Source: Mesocentrotus franciscanus
Lineage: Eukaryota; Echinodermata; Echinoidea; Camarodonta; Strongylocentrotidae
Assembly (NCBI GenBank): GCA_037976565.1
Contig: CP137675.1
Location: 29,191,637 to 29,255,636 of the forward strand
Length of the DNA: 64,000 bases
Reading direction: 5' to 3'
Part shown: positions 35,127 through 47,364 of the stretch, one piece after another
Layout: the number at the start of each line of letters is the position of its first letter
Position numbering within the stretch: position 1 is the stretch's first letter
Position numbers and translations under genes: made by a program
Notes under the pieces: generated by a model
Seen by the model: only the letters and a program-made list of their open reading frames with translations
The model's database searches: none
What the model was told of the DNA's origin: nothing

Positions 35127-38003
35127 ATGTCTTCGAAGCAGTATAGGTTTATTATAAATTGTATAATTTACATGTATATCGCAATTATTAAGATAGGCAT
35201 AGCCCCCCATTTTGATTTACAAGATCAGACACCCCTCCTCTTAGACCCGGCCCCAGGACGTCGATCAATTACATGTATGCCCCCCAAACATCAAACTCTG
35301 GCTACGGCCCTGTGCATAGGCCTATACTACCATATTAATACAAGCCTACAATATTGTTTGAAGACATTTTACTTGAAAATCAGGAATATGTATCCCCCAA
35401 CAAATTGCAATTTTAAACTGCATGTGACCTAAAACACAAGGGGACTATGGTCAATTATTTCACAAATTAGGTTATCACGATCTGAAAAGTAACAGATTAC
35501 CATAAGTACAACTTAATTCATTTTCATTGTTATACGCCAGAAAAGCTTGATAATATATACGATACACGTCGGCCTATGAAATTTAATCGAGTATTTTCCC
35601 GGGTATTTTCTTTACCACGTAGGTCTAGGCTACATCATGCTAATTCATATAGCCTATTATGTGCAAACAATAAATAAGCGTTTTAGCCTTTGCAGTTCAG
35701 GCTCGGTGTGTTGTATAGCAGGATTCAGTGATGTAGACAAAGCGAGTTACGTACGAGCAATATAACGCATCCGACCCGCTGGCCACTACGCGCGCGCGTA
35801 CCATCGCACACACTCATGCATATGCATCAGTTGAAGTAGAGCATCTCCGATTGTACGATGATAACACATTTATGTGATTAAATTCCAAATTGTCTCGTCA
35901 ATATTATGTGCTGAAAGCGAATTTGTAAACACTGTGTTACTGCGATGAATGTGGTATGGTATATAAGGGATCATTTGTAGATAAGCTGAGAATTCGGATA
36001 ATATTTAAACATTTAAAAATACTAACCATTATATAAAAGACTTTCATTATAGCCGAGTATATGATCATGTACTATCTTCCAAGCAGACGCGGTCCGGAGG
36101 TGATGGCATAAACCCACATTGATACTTTGAATTTTCTCTAATGGAATAGTCTGATACTTACGCCATCATCACTCATTGACCGTTTTGTTCCGAAAATGCA
36201 GAATATATCCCTGCATAATTGTTGTTCTAGGAGGTCCCTCTAGCTATTGCCAGTTCTATATTGTAAGAATTTGATTGATTTCTTCAATTGTACGTAGTTT
36301 GACAGTCGTCGAAAGTGATGGTATATCTATTTACTATGTGGACCCGATGTAACTCAATGTATGTGGACGGGTAGGTTTATAGTGTATCTAACCATGGACC
36401 CAAGGGGCTTACTGATCTAACTGGAACAGAAGGCTGACCACATGTGGACATATGGTTCATATTGTAATAATAATAATAGTAATAACAATAATTAGGCACG
36501 TTTCAAGGAAAATCACGAAAAACAGAATGTCAAATCAGATTTTTTTTTTGGTTTTGTCTTGAACTAATCAAACTGTATTTTTTCCTGGCTCTTTTACTAA
36601 ACTAGGTTCGCGAATGAGAATAGTAAAATAGGATGGGGTGTTTTAAAGGTTCGTGATCCCCACCCAGATGTTTTGTTCAAGGGGTGCGGTAGGCACGAAA
36701 TTTCAAGTTTTCGAAAGGCTGTCACTATGCTACCTGTAAAACATGCAGATAAATAATTACTGGGGAAAAAGTAACTTGCCTAGGATGTAGCTGTCCTTTA
36801 ATATTACAATTAATTCATGCAAATGGTCAATATTATATACAGGATTTTCGCGTTAGGGTATTTTTTTCGCATGAGGTGAAGTTTTTCAGTACTTTTTTTT
36901 CAGCCAACTTATATGTAGTTAGCCGTGGCCCATGCATTACAGAAGCAACAACAATGATGTCGTAATTGGTGCTGGTTTTTAGTGAAATAGTAAATACTAA
37001 CCAGGCTATGAAAGGAATATTTTCTGGGAGCTATAAAACAAAGCAGGTTGTCCCCGATGAGCGCGGTCCGGAGGCAATGGTTGGAAAACTACATTGTAAA
37101 ATTGAAATCTCTCTTGGAAAAGTCAGAAAAATGCCATCGCCACTCTTTGACCGTTTTTATTTGCGTGTTTTTTCCCTCTATTTCACATAGTCTTTATCCC
37201 CACGGATGGCATTCACAGAAAGGCAGATGTGGCTTTGCGGGGGTGGCAGACAGGGTACAATAACCAGGCCATACCACCCCGATAATTTTGTAAACACAAA
37301 ACACTCATCCGATCCAAGCAAAACAAACAAACAAGCAAACCAGAGAATGAAATGTATGTAATCATGGAAGCAATAATTAGATTTAAGGAAATAATGTATT
37401 TACCCAGCCTGTTCCGACAGTACTTGCGATTCTCTGAAATTGACATTGATGACGTCATTGTTGGTCATATTATCGTGACAGCTGGCTAAATTGCCCGCAA
37501 CGCCAATTCCCACCAGGACACCTCTTACGTTCAGTGGACTTTTCTTCTTCTTCTACTGCTTCTTCTTAAGATGCTGTTAAAATCCCACGATGCAATCCTA
37601 TGTGTGCCCCCTCCCTGGTATTCTAGAGGGGCTCCAAAAAAAGGCAATCTGATAGGCCTTTACTGTAGGCCTACTTGGTATTTAACTTTTTTTACATATT
37701 TTTAGTCGTGATGGAAAAAAAAGAGCTTGCCAACAGGCAATGGTAAGCCTAGACAGCTAAGCATTTTTGACTTGTTGAAGTGTTTTTGTCATGTCTACAC
37801 GAAATTTCAATTTTTCTTTTTTTTCGGGGAGGGGCTGGGCATAATTATATCCAACCAATTACGTTAAAACAACATTTACACATCTCCGAAAATATCTATA
37901 ATTCGCAACGCTTAATCCCATTTTTTTTTGTGTATGCAAAATCTTGTGTATGGGGAAAATTACAGAGAAAAATATAGACACGATGAAATCATAATAAATA
38001 AAT
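35127..38003. other. Intergenic sequence with one short direct repeat pair
   Basis: No gene recognised. About 36088-36195 and 37052-37165 share GCGCGGTCCGGAGGNNATGG and CACTCNTTGACCGTTTT-type words in the same order, so they are diverged copies of one dispersed repeat of about 110 bp. At 35207-35310 there is a C-rich stretch ending in CTGGCTACGGCCCTG, reminiscent of a decayed transposon end. Confidence 0.5.
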
Positions 38004-38760
38004 GAAGAGCTTGATTCCAAAGGAGCTAAATCCATATTTTATCAAAATTGAGTTTTTTTTTTGTCTTAAAATACTTATTTTCTACATGGGAATAAAATGC
38101 ACTATATCACATTCTGAAATTTAATCTTGAAAAAAAAAATTAGCTACAAAATTATGTTTAATTCCAAATGGAGCTAAATCCATGAAGAAAAAAAATATTA
38201 ACCATTTCAGCCAAAAAAGATATAGGCCTACTTGGTAGATTGTTTTGTCAAGGGTAATCCAAATATGAACATACATTACTAAAGGGAAAGTGGTAGAATT
38301 TTTTTAAAGGTGATTTACTCGGAAATACCCAAAGTGGATTTAGCTCCTTTTGGAATTAAACTCTTCAGAGCTTGATTCCGAAAGGAGCTAAGTCCATATT
38401 TTATCAATTTATTTTTTTGTCTTAAAATACCTATTTCCTACATGGGAATAAAATGCACTATATCACATTCTGAAATTTCATCTTGAAATTTAAAACATAA
38501 ATAGCTACGAAATTATGTTTACATGAATTCCCAAATGAGCTAAATCTATGATTTTGTTCTTTCTAATTTAGCAAAAATAAAATATAGGCCTACTTGGTTG
38601 ATTTTTTTTAAACATATATTATTGGTCAAGGGTAACACCTCTAACATATTTCCAAAGATGAACATAATATATTACCAAAGGGAAAGTGGTAGAATAAAAA
38701 AGGGCGATTTACTCGGAAATACTCAAAGTGGATTTAGCTCCTTTTGGAATTAAACTCTTC
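38004..38760. mobile_element. Head-to-tail dimer of a 0.36-0.39 kb MITE
   Basis: Each unit starts GAAGAGCTTGATTCC-AAAGGAGC or a close variant and ends GGATTTAGCTCCTTTTGGAA then TTAAACTCTTC, so the ends are inverted repeats of about 30 bp. Unit 1 spans 38004-38366 and unit 2 about 38365-38760, sharing one terminal CTTC. Both share ACATGGGAATAAAATGCACT and the internal TTACTCGGAAATAC. No coding capacity. Confidence 0.85.
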
Positions 38761-40480
38761 ATATATATATAATAAAGACAATCATTAAATAAAGTTTACG
38801 AGCAATATCCAATACAGCAGTTGCCATTGATGAAATATTCCCTGTAGTCTGATAGCCAGACCTTCTTTTCATCCTGCCGTCATGTAAACAAAAAGTCATA
38901 CAACCAAGATAAAGGCGGATGGGGCAGGGGGTCATCGAAGAGAGTAAGGGGCCTACGCCTCTCCGATTTTTTTGGTCGTGCATTATTATTATAATAAGTC
39001 TGAATTAGTTTGCGAGAAGCTACTTGTTTAACCTGTTCGAGGGTCCACCATCCAACCTGTCGGGCATTACAATTAAACACCAAAATGGATCAACCACTGT
39101 TACAGTAATATAGAAAAATAATGAAAATAATAGATAATAACGAATGAAAGGATGAGTTAATAAATGAATGAATAAACGAATAAGTAATTACATATCTTAC
39201 TAACTAGTTTAAATGAATGAAGGGATGAAGAAGAAAAAAATAGATAACTACAGAAAGAAACAAATCATAAAAAGCAATAAATAAATAAATAAGCGGTAAA
39301 AAGGAATATCTAATATGGATGTACATCTATGTAAAGATAAACCTAGGTTTATTTTGTCCAAGGAAGAATGAATCAATTCTTGAGCGGCCCACTCGGGAAA
39401 TCTAGTCGGGACCTAATTCTTCTCACGCACTATGCTTTATTGTAGTAATCTTAAGTTTCAAGAAACAGAAGGCAATTTCTACTTTCTAGTTCTCATGTCG
39501 CCAACGATATGTAATCAGATAAGCTTTTGCAACTACATCCGTATCGAAAGTCAACCAATATCAATTTATTTTGTTTCGTTTTCGACATGAATTTAATTGT
39601 GGTGTGAAAAACTGTTTATAAATCCTCTATGTTATTCATTCGCAGAGCCCGGAACAGACGAAATTCTGTCATGCGATATAGTTCCGTGCCCATTTCTTGG
39701 TCTATTCGTTACCATAAGAACATGGCCAAAATGGGGAAAAACACAGATCGCGCGTTCTGATTTCTCGGCTTTGGGTGGTTCAGCTGTGATCGGCGCTGTT
39801 ATGGGGGAAATTAGGATGGAAATGCATGCGTTCATGATTGAAGGATTAACCCGGAGCTTAACTATTCGATTTCTTTGAGTGGATGGGATAAGATGACTAG
39901 ATGAGTATCTGTGATGTCTTAGGGTCGAGTGGTGGGCACCGCGTTTCAAGATTGCTCCGACGATTTGACTCGCGTGAGACATAGGGGGTTTGATATACAT
40001 TACGATTACATTTTTCTTTTGTTTTCTTTTGTTGTTGCTGTTCTTGTTTGATGTTTTATTTATTTTTAAATTTGTATTTCATTCTATTTATATATTTATT
40101 AATTTTTCTTTGCTGCTGTCGATGTTCAAAAACGAAATAGCTTATACGATGAAAAAGGATGGAAATTAATAATAGTTGTATTTTTGTATTCTTTGAATGA
40201 AGTGATAAAGACATTAAAAAATAACTGTATTGGTTTTCCTATATACAGCATTGTTCATTATTCGCTTTCTTACATGAACTTGATATTTGGCATTAAAGTT
40301 TTTCACGGGGTTCACATGCTAATAACGACTTCACACCACTGGAATGAGAGGTGATGAAAGCGAGTAGGCCTAGTTGAAGATAAATGGTGAAAAACTTCTA
40401 CAAATGTGGAAATACTAATGTTGTTGCAACAACAAACAAAAACGAAACAAAAAAGGATACCTCGGAGATTCCAATAAAGC
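38761..40480. other. Intergenic sequence, no confirmed gene
   Basis: Begins with a short (AT)n. The segment 39597-39878 is open on the plus strand, and 39632-40000 is open on the minus strand; see that entry. The remainder is AT-rich with ATAA/AATG repeats near 39120-39300. Confidence 0.5.
39597..39878 (+). other. Unrecognised open segment, also open on the other strand
   Basis: A 93-codon plus-strand frame (ending LTRSLTIRFL) overlaps a 122-codon minus-strand frame (39632-40000). I do not recognise either. The stretch is GC-richer than its surroundings, and a TTCGCAG acceptor-like site precedes GAGCCCGGAACAGACG near 39646. It could be an exon, a decayed element or chance; nothing decides the strand. 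Confidence 0.2.
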
Positions 40481-40593
40481 GAAATGATTTGGCCCCCTCT
40501 TGCAACTGATATGCTGCAATTAAAACTAGAAAACGATCCGCAAAACTTTGAATTCGGTTTCAATCTTTCATTCATTATCGCTCAGCATATGCC

Positions 40594-40897
40594 TCTTCTT
40601 TCTCTCTCTCTCTCTCTGTCTCTCTCTCTCTCTCTCTTCCTATCCCCCTCCTCCTCCTTCTCGTCCTCCTACTTCTTCTTCTTCTCCCCCTCCTCCCCCT
40701 CCTCCTCCCCTTCTTCTTCTTCTTCTTCTTCTTCTTCTTCTTCTTCTTCTTCTTCTTCTTCTTCTTCTTCTTTCTTCTTCTTCTTCTTGTCCTTCCTCCT
40801 CCCCCCGTCCTCCCCTTCTTCTTCTTCTTCTTCTTCTTCTTCTTCTTCTTCTTCTTCTTCTTCTTCTTCTTCTTCTCCCACTTCTTCACCTTCTTTC
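40594..40897. repeat. (TTC)n / (CT)n homopyrimidine tract
   Basis: About 300 bp almost wholly pyrimidine: (CT)n, then TCC-rich, then two long (TTC)n runs. The poly-Ser, poly-Leu and poly-Glu frames through it are artefacts. It is the complement type of the purine tract in SLC27 intron 8. Confidence 0.95.
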
Positions 40898-41239
40898 TCT
40901 TCGTTGATGACGATGACAAAACCGACAATATGGCACAGCCAACAATTTGTTTGTCTGTTTGTTTTATTGTTCCACATTCAACATAACAAGGTTGTCTCGT
41001 ATATCATATTTAACAAGAGACCGCGTAATAAAGTCAATGATGTAACATAGAGAAATAATAATGTGTAATAAGGGGAACATATCAATAAACAAAGCTTGTA
41101 ATGTCACAGGTTACAATATTTGCGTGCGATATTTGATATTGGGGGAGTGCTCCCCTTGGACTTTAAAATTAAATATACAGAATATCGATAGAAAGATAAG
41201 ACCTTAAGAAGACAAACTACATCGAAGTAATGCAGAAAG

Positions 41240-41325
41240 ATGGAGAAGGAGAGAGAAAGAGAGGGAGAGAGAGAGAGAGAGAGAGAGAAAGAAGAAAGAG
41301 AAAGCGAGAGAGAGAGAGAGAGAGG
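41240..41325. repeat. (GA)n microsatellite
   Basis: Mostly GA dinucleotides with a few GAAA interruptions. The region from 41330 to 42358 that follows shows no gene; it holds two TGACGTCAC words (about 41718 and 42212), which I note without a functional claim. Confidence 0.85.
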
Positions 41326-42368
41326 TGAGGATGATATGACTTTGAACAGTAGGTATTGTATTTGAAATGGATGAAAGCAGATCCAACGCTAATGCTGTTA
41401 CTCCCGAGAAATGATGAATGAATTATAGACTCAATTTCATATCATGTATGCATAGGGCCCTCACTAATTGAATAATCATCATAATAGCAATGTTGCAATT
41501 CCCAACGCAATACGAAATTGAAGCTTTTAAAGTAGACATCCGTTGATAATCACAAATATGGCCAATATTGTGTCACTAGAAACCAGGAAGCTTACAGTTG
41601 ACAATCGTATAAGCTTTGGGTCAACTAAGTTTCGGACAATAAGAGAATTGACACAAATAAAAGCACCTCTCAGGATCTGGGATATACGAGAGCTTTGCCA
41701 GAAAGCGATGTTTCGATGACGTCACATCAGGGACCAATCATGCGTAAGCAGGCGACGCCCTTTGCCTATTATTTTCAGTGCAATTATTCCTCAATGATAA
41801 GATTTTTATTGATTTTCAATATGAATGTAGTTCACCCTATTTAAAAAAGGCAAGGATAAATGATCAATTAAAACACCACTGAAATATCAGCCTACCTTAT
41901 ACGGACTGAAGGGCCCGTCGAATTATAGAATGTAAGGTGTTTGTTCCCAATTGACACGCTGCATATGCTTTGGTGCATGCAAGCTGAATGTATAATCGCG
42001 TCTTCCTTACAGGCCATATTAAAGCTATAACTGATTCCTTGATTTGTGTATAACGCTGCATTTTTCATTAAAATTAAACCATATCCGAAGTTTAGAGTCA
42101 GGCAACAGATCAAACAGTTAAATTGACTCTGGTGAAATAAGATTATTGGCACTGAAAATGTGTGCATTGTTTTGGGACATCGTTTGTTTATGCTAATTCA
42201 ATCCCTTGAGTGACGTCACAGATCTCTGTAGTGTTCTGAGCGCTATTCAAGTGCCAAAGTGGGACGGTATTTTACCGTTTTAAAAATTGATAAAAATCCT
42301 TTGAATGTTTCTAAGCGGGAAATGGTGATAAATTTGTTCGATCTAACTTTCTCTTATGCAATAATACC

Positions 42369-42788
42369 CATATCCGGACACCTACCCCCTGGACATCAAC
42401 CCCCGGATAACCACCCCTATGATAACCCCCCTTTAGGCCACCTACCCCCTAGGACAACTACCCCTAGGGCAACCCCCCTCCAGGACGACTACCCCCTAGG
42501 ACAACTACCCCTAGGGCAACCCCCCTCCAGGACGACTACCCCCTAGGACAATTACACCCTAGGACATCTACCCCAAGACAAATACCCCCGGACAACTCCC
42601 CAAGACAACTACCTCCTAGGATAGTTGTCCGGGGGTATTTGTCCTAGAGGAAGGTTGTCGTAGGGGGTAGTTGTCTGGGGGAGGGGTAGTTGTCCGGGGG
42701 GAGCTGTCCGGGGGGTAGTTGGCCTAGCGGGTGGTTATCCTTGGGGTGGTTATCCGGGGGTTGGTTGTCCAGGGGGTAGGTGTAGAAC
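42369..42788. mobile_element. 420 bp foldback element with a 10 bp target duplication
   Basis: The arms are inverted: ACACCTACCCCCTGGACA, then AACCCCCGGATAACCACCCC and TAGGCC on the left, and the complement on the right ending at 42783. Inside, short units of the type GGACAACTACCCCCTAGG repeat many times and switch strand near 42608. The flanks CAATAATACC (42359-42368) and CAATAATACC (42789-42798) are identical. Foldback and Mutator-like elements are known for 9-10 bp duplications, so this fits that class; that placement is an inference. A Pro-rich frame at 42259-42546 is an artefact of the repeats. Confidence 0.9.
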
Positions 42789-43147
42789 CAATAATACCAA
42801 TATAAATCAATATTAATATTGTACGTATTGTACTCACTATTTCATCTTTCTTCAGATCATTACCATTGACTAATTTTGTTCCTCGCATAAAAACAATTAT
42901 GTTTCTCTACTTCATAAATGCATGGAATAACATAATGCACACTTTTCCTTGTGTTTGAACGCTGCATTCTGGGGTCGTATTTGGTTACAATAGGGATGGG
43001 AGGGGATATTTGAATAGATTTTAATGATTTTTGTTTTTTGTTTTATGGTTTAATTTAATTTAGTTTAGTACATGTACAGTGTATTTTAATTAAGCCTTAC
43101 TATTTAGTAATATCATTACTTATTATATTATCATTTTGTATATATTG

Positions 43148-43302
43148 GACTCCATGGAAGAACAGAGCCATTAGGTTAATGGCTCTGAAATGGACTATCC
43201 AACCGTTTTATCATTCTATCATTGTTATATAAGTCTTTGATTTTGTTATATTGTGTAATTGTTTTTTATGATAATTTTCGGAAATAAAACAAACAAAAAA
43301 AC
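43148..43302 (+). mobile_element. 3' end of a CR1/L2-type LINE, plus strand
   Basis: GGACTCCATGGAAGAACAG is followed by a perfect hairpin (AGAGCCATT, loop AGGTT, AATGGCTCT), then GGACTATCCAACCGTTTTAT, and ends in AAATAAAACAAACAAAAA. The order of blocks equals that of the minus-strand tail at 18528-18760. No coding part is left. Confidence 0.6.
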
Positions 43303-43789
43303 AATTCTATCTACGTTTTGTAAATTTCTATCATTTTCTGCCAGTGCTACTTGCACTTAAACACTTTGGGCGCCCATGCAGTTACCCGCAGGTTCTTTCT
43401 TAATCTAAATACATGCTTCATCGACTTTATTTCCTTTATTTATTTTGTCTTGTTGTGTATGGGGAAAACCAATCGCTAATAATATCGTCACAAACAGTCC
43501 TCATCATATCTTTCTACAACACCAGTTTTTCTTCATCAAATTGACTGTTACTCCCAAAATGCACATATATAGAAAACATTACAAATACCTAATCTTCTAA
43601 AAAAAAAAGAAGAAGAATCGAATCCTATAATGAATCCTATACTGATAAATATGTTTTTCTTGAAACTTCTATTCCCCCCTATTTTTCAAGGCATTGGAAG
43701 GTATATTGTATCTTCCAAAGAGACGTTATTTCACCTTGGTGAATTAGAATATCAATTCTATCTTTAAACATGTTTATCATCAGCATCGT

Positions 43790-44135
43790 AACTACGTCTT
43801 TTTCTATCATTGTTTTACAGAAAGCTTCGCGGTCTTCTTTCCTTCCGAGTATCCTTAACTCAGTAAGAGTAGTTAACGATCTTGATTCGCCTTGTTGATT
43901 ACGTGAAACTGTCTCTCAGGGACTATGGTGAACTTAAATGAGAGTTGGGAGATGAGGATGACGGTGATGATGATGAAGAAGAAACAGAAGAAGAAGAAGA
44001 AGAAGAAGAAGAAGAAGAAGAAGAAGAAGAAGAAGAAGAAGAAGAAGAAGAAGAAGGAGAAGGAGAAGAAGAAGAAGAAAAAGACGGACTCCAGAACATA
44101 ATTAACAATTAACTTTTCCCTCAAATTTCTGACTC
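43790..44135 (+). repeat. Tandem duplication with (GAA)n, unit 1
   Basis: The unit holds CTTCCGAGTATCCTTAACTC, GTTAACGATCTTGATTCGCC, CTCAGGGACTATGGTGAACT, a (GAA)n run of about 100 bp, and ACTCCAGAACATAATTAACA. All recur in order in unit 2. Confidence 0.9.
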
Positions 44136-44214
44136 AGAGAATTGATAAGAAATATTATATAATAAATGCCAATATTATTGACGTAGCACTTGCCAAGGGA
44201 GATTCAGCCTCGTT

Positions 44215-44563
44215 ACTGCGTGTCTTTCTATCATGGTATCAGGGAAATCTTCGTGCTCTTCTTCCGAGTATTCTTAACTCATTAGAGTTTTTAACGATCT
44301 TTGAATCGCCTCGCTGATAACGCGAAAGTGCCTCTCAGGGACTATGGTGAACTGAAATGGGTGAAGTGAGGTTTTCATCCTTGGGGAAGAAAAAGAGAGA
44401 AGAAGAAGAAGAAGAAGATGAAGAAGAAGAAGAAGAAGAAGAAGAAGAAGAAGAAGAAGAAGAAGAAGAAGAAGAAGAAGAAGAAGAAGGAGAGGAAGAA
44501 GAAGAAGAATAAGAAGAAGAAGACTGACTCCAGAACATAATTAACAATTAACTTTTCCCTCTG
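44215..44563 (+). repeat. Tandem duplication with (GAA)n, unit 2
   Basis: The same blocks as unit 1 (CTTCCGAGTATTCTTAACTC, CTCAGGGACTATGGTGAACT, then (GAA)n, then ACTCCAGAACATAATTAACA) with moderate divergence. The two GAA runs differ in length and interruptions, so they have changed since the duplication. Confidence 0.9.
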
Positions 44564-44738
44564 GGTAGACAAATATAATATGGTCAATCACAGCTTGCTC
44601 TCTTTCTCAGATTGGAAAATAACTTTATGAAGAATATGAAAATAACTCCTTTTCATTAGACCAGAGTGAAGCAAAGCAATCACCCATTTCTCAATCGAAT
44701 CGGTTTTATCATAAGCAAAGGACCATGTCCCGTCCCCC

Positions 44739-44740
<2 letters not shown>

Positions 44741-44815
<75 letters not shown>

Positions 44816-44866
44816 ACTCACTCTCTCCCTCTCTACCCCTCTCTCTCTCTCACTCTATCCTTCTCT

Positions 44867-44908
<42 letters not shown>

Positions 44909-45024
44909 TATCTTCTCTCTCTCTTTCTGTCTCTGTCTCTCCCCTGTCTCCCTCTCCCTCTCTCTCTCTATCTTCCCTCCCTATCTTCCTCCCCCTCTCT
45001 CTCTCTCTCTCTCTCTCTCTTCCT
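44741..45024. repeat. (CT)n - (TA)n - (CT)n compound microsatellite
   Basis: (CT)n to 44770, (TA)n at about 44771-44813, then CTCTCTCC-type units to 45024. Frames through it are artefacts. Confidence 0.95.
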
Positions 45025-45651
45025 TCTCCCAAGCGTAAATTCACCTATAAAATAATAAGAAAGCAGAAGAGGCGAACGGGGAGAATGGTGAAAACCGAAA
45101 ATATAAATTCGTAGATCGGATAGAATTTGCAGCTTATGGAATAAAACAAGAAAGTGGAAGACAGGAGCACACGTAAATAGTTTTGTTTTTTTTGTGAGGA
45201 AAGGGAGAAATGTATAGCCCTTGTCCCAATTTCATATAGTACTCAATAAACCTAGTATCTGAAATTACAGTCGAGAGATGATCTCTGAAAGTGACCACTG
45301 GTTCTCTTTTTATTTCGTCTGCTTTTCTTTCTGTGCGTGTCTATATGGGTGTGTGATACCTGAAAGGGGGTGGGAGGCAGGTGAATGCTGGTTTAAAACG
45401 GCAGTATTGTTCTTTATGTCAAATCAAATTGATATCTAATGAGGAGGAGAGTTCCATGTGATTTTTGATATTTATTCCAAACGTATAAATATATATTATT
45501 GGGTCAACTTGAAAAAAAGAATTGCAAATTCATATTTCATTTTTATATGCACTATACAGTTTTACAAAGGCTTGGAAATTTGTCCAATTGCAATTTTTTC
45601 TTCTTTTTTTTCAGCCCCATTGTTTTCAGATTATTCTTTATTCAATTTCAG

Positions 45652-45723
45652 AACAAAAGAAAAAGGTCAATCATAACAAGAAAGGAATTAGGGACAAGGG
45701 AAAAATGGCCTCGATGTCTACAG
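45652..45723 (+). CDS. Candidate 5' exon of an unknown gene (weak)
   Basis: A 72-base segment lies between an acceptor-like TTTATTCAATTTCAG and a good donor-like CTACAG|GTGAGAT. Near its 3' end an ATG (AAAAATGGCC) opens M-A-S-M-S-T before the donor, so it could be the exon carrying a start codon. Nothing downstream in the window can be recognised as the next exon. Chance occurrence is quite possible. Confidence 0.2.
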
Positions 45724-46188
45724 GTGAGATAAAAATAATTCCCACTGTCTTCCAATATTATTTTTGAATATAGTGTTAAGAAAGAAATATATGCAAAACC
45801 CTTGTTCATTTGACGTTGAAGCCCCTGTATTCTATAAACATCAAATAGTTGTTGTTGATACCTTTTTTTTTTACTAATTATATTGTACATTCATCAATCT
45901 GTGATGTCGTTTGCTACGGATTTTCATAGTTATCTATGTATTTTGCAGGAATTTTGAGTATTTGTCTGGCTGAATATATTATTTTTTCTTCAAAATAACG
46001 AAAAGTAGTTAATTCAAAAGTAGAAGAGGATATCTGAAGGCTAAAACAGAACAAATCTGGCAGGACAGAATACAACGGCAATGTTGTCCTCTAACGGTTT
46101 GAAATATATTTGCAAGGATTACTGATTATCAATTTGTTCTTATCTCGACTGTTCGAGATAGCGTCAAACTTGACCCATAGTTCTGCTT

Positions 46189-46745
46189 AAAGTAAAATAA
46201 TGGCCTCTCTCTCTTGATCTATACGGCTTGAACTTGTATGGTCCTTCAGTGGCGTATCCATATATTAACTAGGGGAGGGGTTGCGCGGGGGAGAATTCAC
46301 CCAGACTAAGACGTAAATTTGACCATAAATGGGTTTTAGTGTAGATCATTGTTATTATTGTTATTTATATAAAATGGTAATTATTGCCATATTATTATTC
46401 TTCTCGAAAAATAAAATCGAATATATTTGTGAACTGTATGTTTGACACTTGCTACTTTGATTTTCGTTATCCTTTGCTTAACATAATTTTGAGAATAATC
46501 CTATATGTTTTGAGTTAATCATTAAAACTGACTTTGAATTCGATATTTGAGCCAAACGTATGCAGTGCTGTGTGCCACTGGACCCCTCTCCCTTCCGAGG
46601 TCTCAAAATGGGAAAGGGAACCCATTCCGCCCTATGCTCCGCCCTATGATGGAAATGCCACTGGTTGAAGGGGTGGCGAGTGTTTCTAGCCCGTATGTAA
46701 TCCTTTCGTTACACTATACGGTACATTTAACAGTTTGCCTGAGGG
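46189..46745 (+). repeat. Diverged duplication, unit 1
   Basis: Shares AAGTAAAATAATGGCC, CTTGATCTATACGGCTTGAAC, GGGGAGGGG, CCGCCCTATG, GCCACTGGTTG and GTAATCCTTTCGTTACACTA in order with unit 2. It has an additional AT-rich part at about 46320-46550. It contains CAGTGGCGTATCCA at 46247, a word also used as a transposon end in this window. Confidence 0.7.
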
Positions 46746-46895
46746 TATTATACCTTTCAGCCCCCACACACACACACACACGCAAACGCATGCACACCGT
46801 GTCCAGCCTAATATCCTTTTTTAAAGATGGCCACCTTAAGAACAATTATAACAATTGCAGTTCAATAGGTTCGAGACGGCGTAAAACGTGAGTTT

Positions 46896-47210
46896 AAGTA
46901 AAATAATAGCCTTTTCCCCTCTCGATCTAAAGCTTGACCTTGCCTTGTACTGCATTGGCTTATCCAGAACTTTCCCTGTACCGGAGGGGGGAGGGGGAGG
47001 GTGTAGAATCCTCACACATGAAGAGTTACATGAGCTCACAGTGTTCCTGTGTGCCATAGATTCGATGGCACCCTTCATCCCGACCTTTAAGAAGGAACGA
47101 GGGTTGTAGACGTCCGTCCGCCCTATATGCTGGATACGCCACTGGTTGGTGGGATAGAGACCGTCTCGGGCCCCGGTGTAATCCTTTCGTCACACTATAC
47201 CTGACATTCT
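46896..47210 (+). repeat. Diverged duplication, unit 2
   Basis: AAGTAAAATAATAGCC, CTCGATCTAAAGCTTGACC, CGTCCGCCCTATATGC, TGGATACGCCACTGGTTG and GTAATCCTTTCGTCACACTA match unit 1. A (CA)n tract lies between the units near 46763-46785. Confidence 0.7.
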
Positions 47211-47364
47211 GGACGATTACATGGATTGTGATCAATCAGGCCAAATCGATGGGTCACTTCTTTAGATCACTCGTCTGTAATTTCAGTCACTCGGGGGTTA
47301 TAAGGTGTTTATCAGAGATCACCAAGAGAGCTTCACCTTTTAACACTTTCTTGTCGATCCCACA

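Noticed and set aside
40484..41050. Long Ser/Leu-rich and Glu/Lys-rich frames on both strands
   Set aside because: Artefacts of the (TTC)n and (CT)n tract; no start context, domain or splice support.
42259..42546. Pro-rich 95-codon frame with regular PPG/TTP pattern
   Set aside because: Generated by the short units of the foldback element at 42369-42788, which has target duplications and no coding features.
46247..47144. 890 bp transposon with CAGTGGCGTATCCA / TGGATACGCCACTG ends
   Set aside because: The ends look convincing, but the flanks (TGGTCCTT and GTTGGTGG) do not match and the interior is a diverged direct duplication that includes these words in similar positions.
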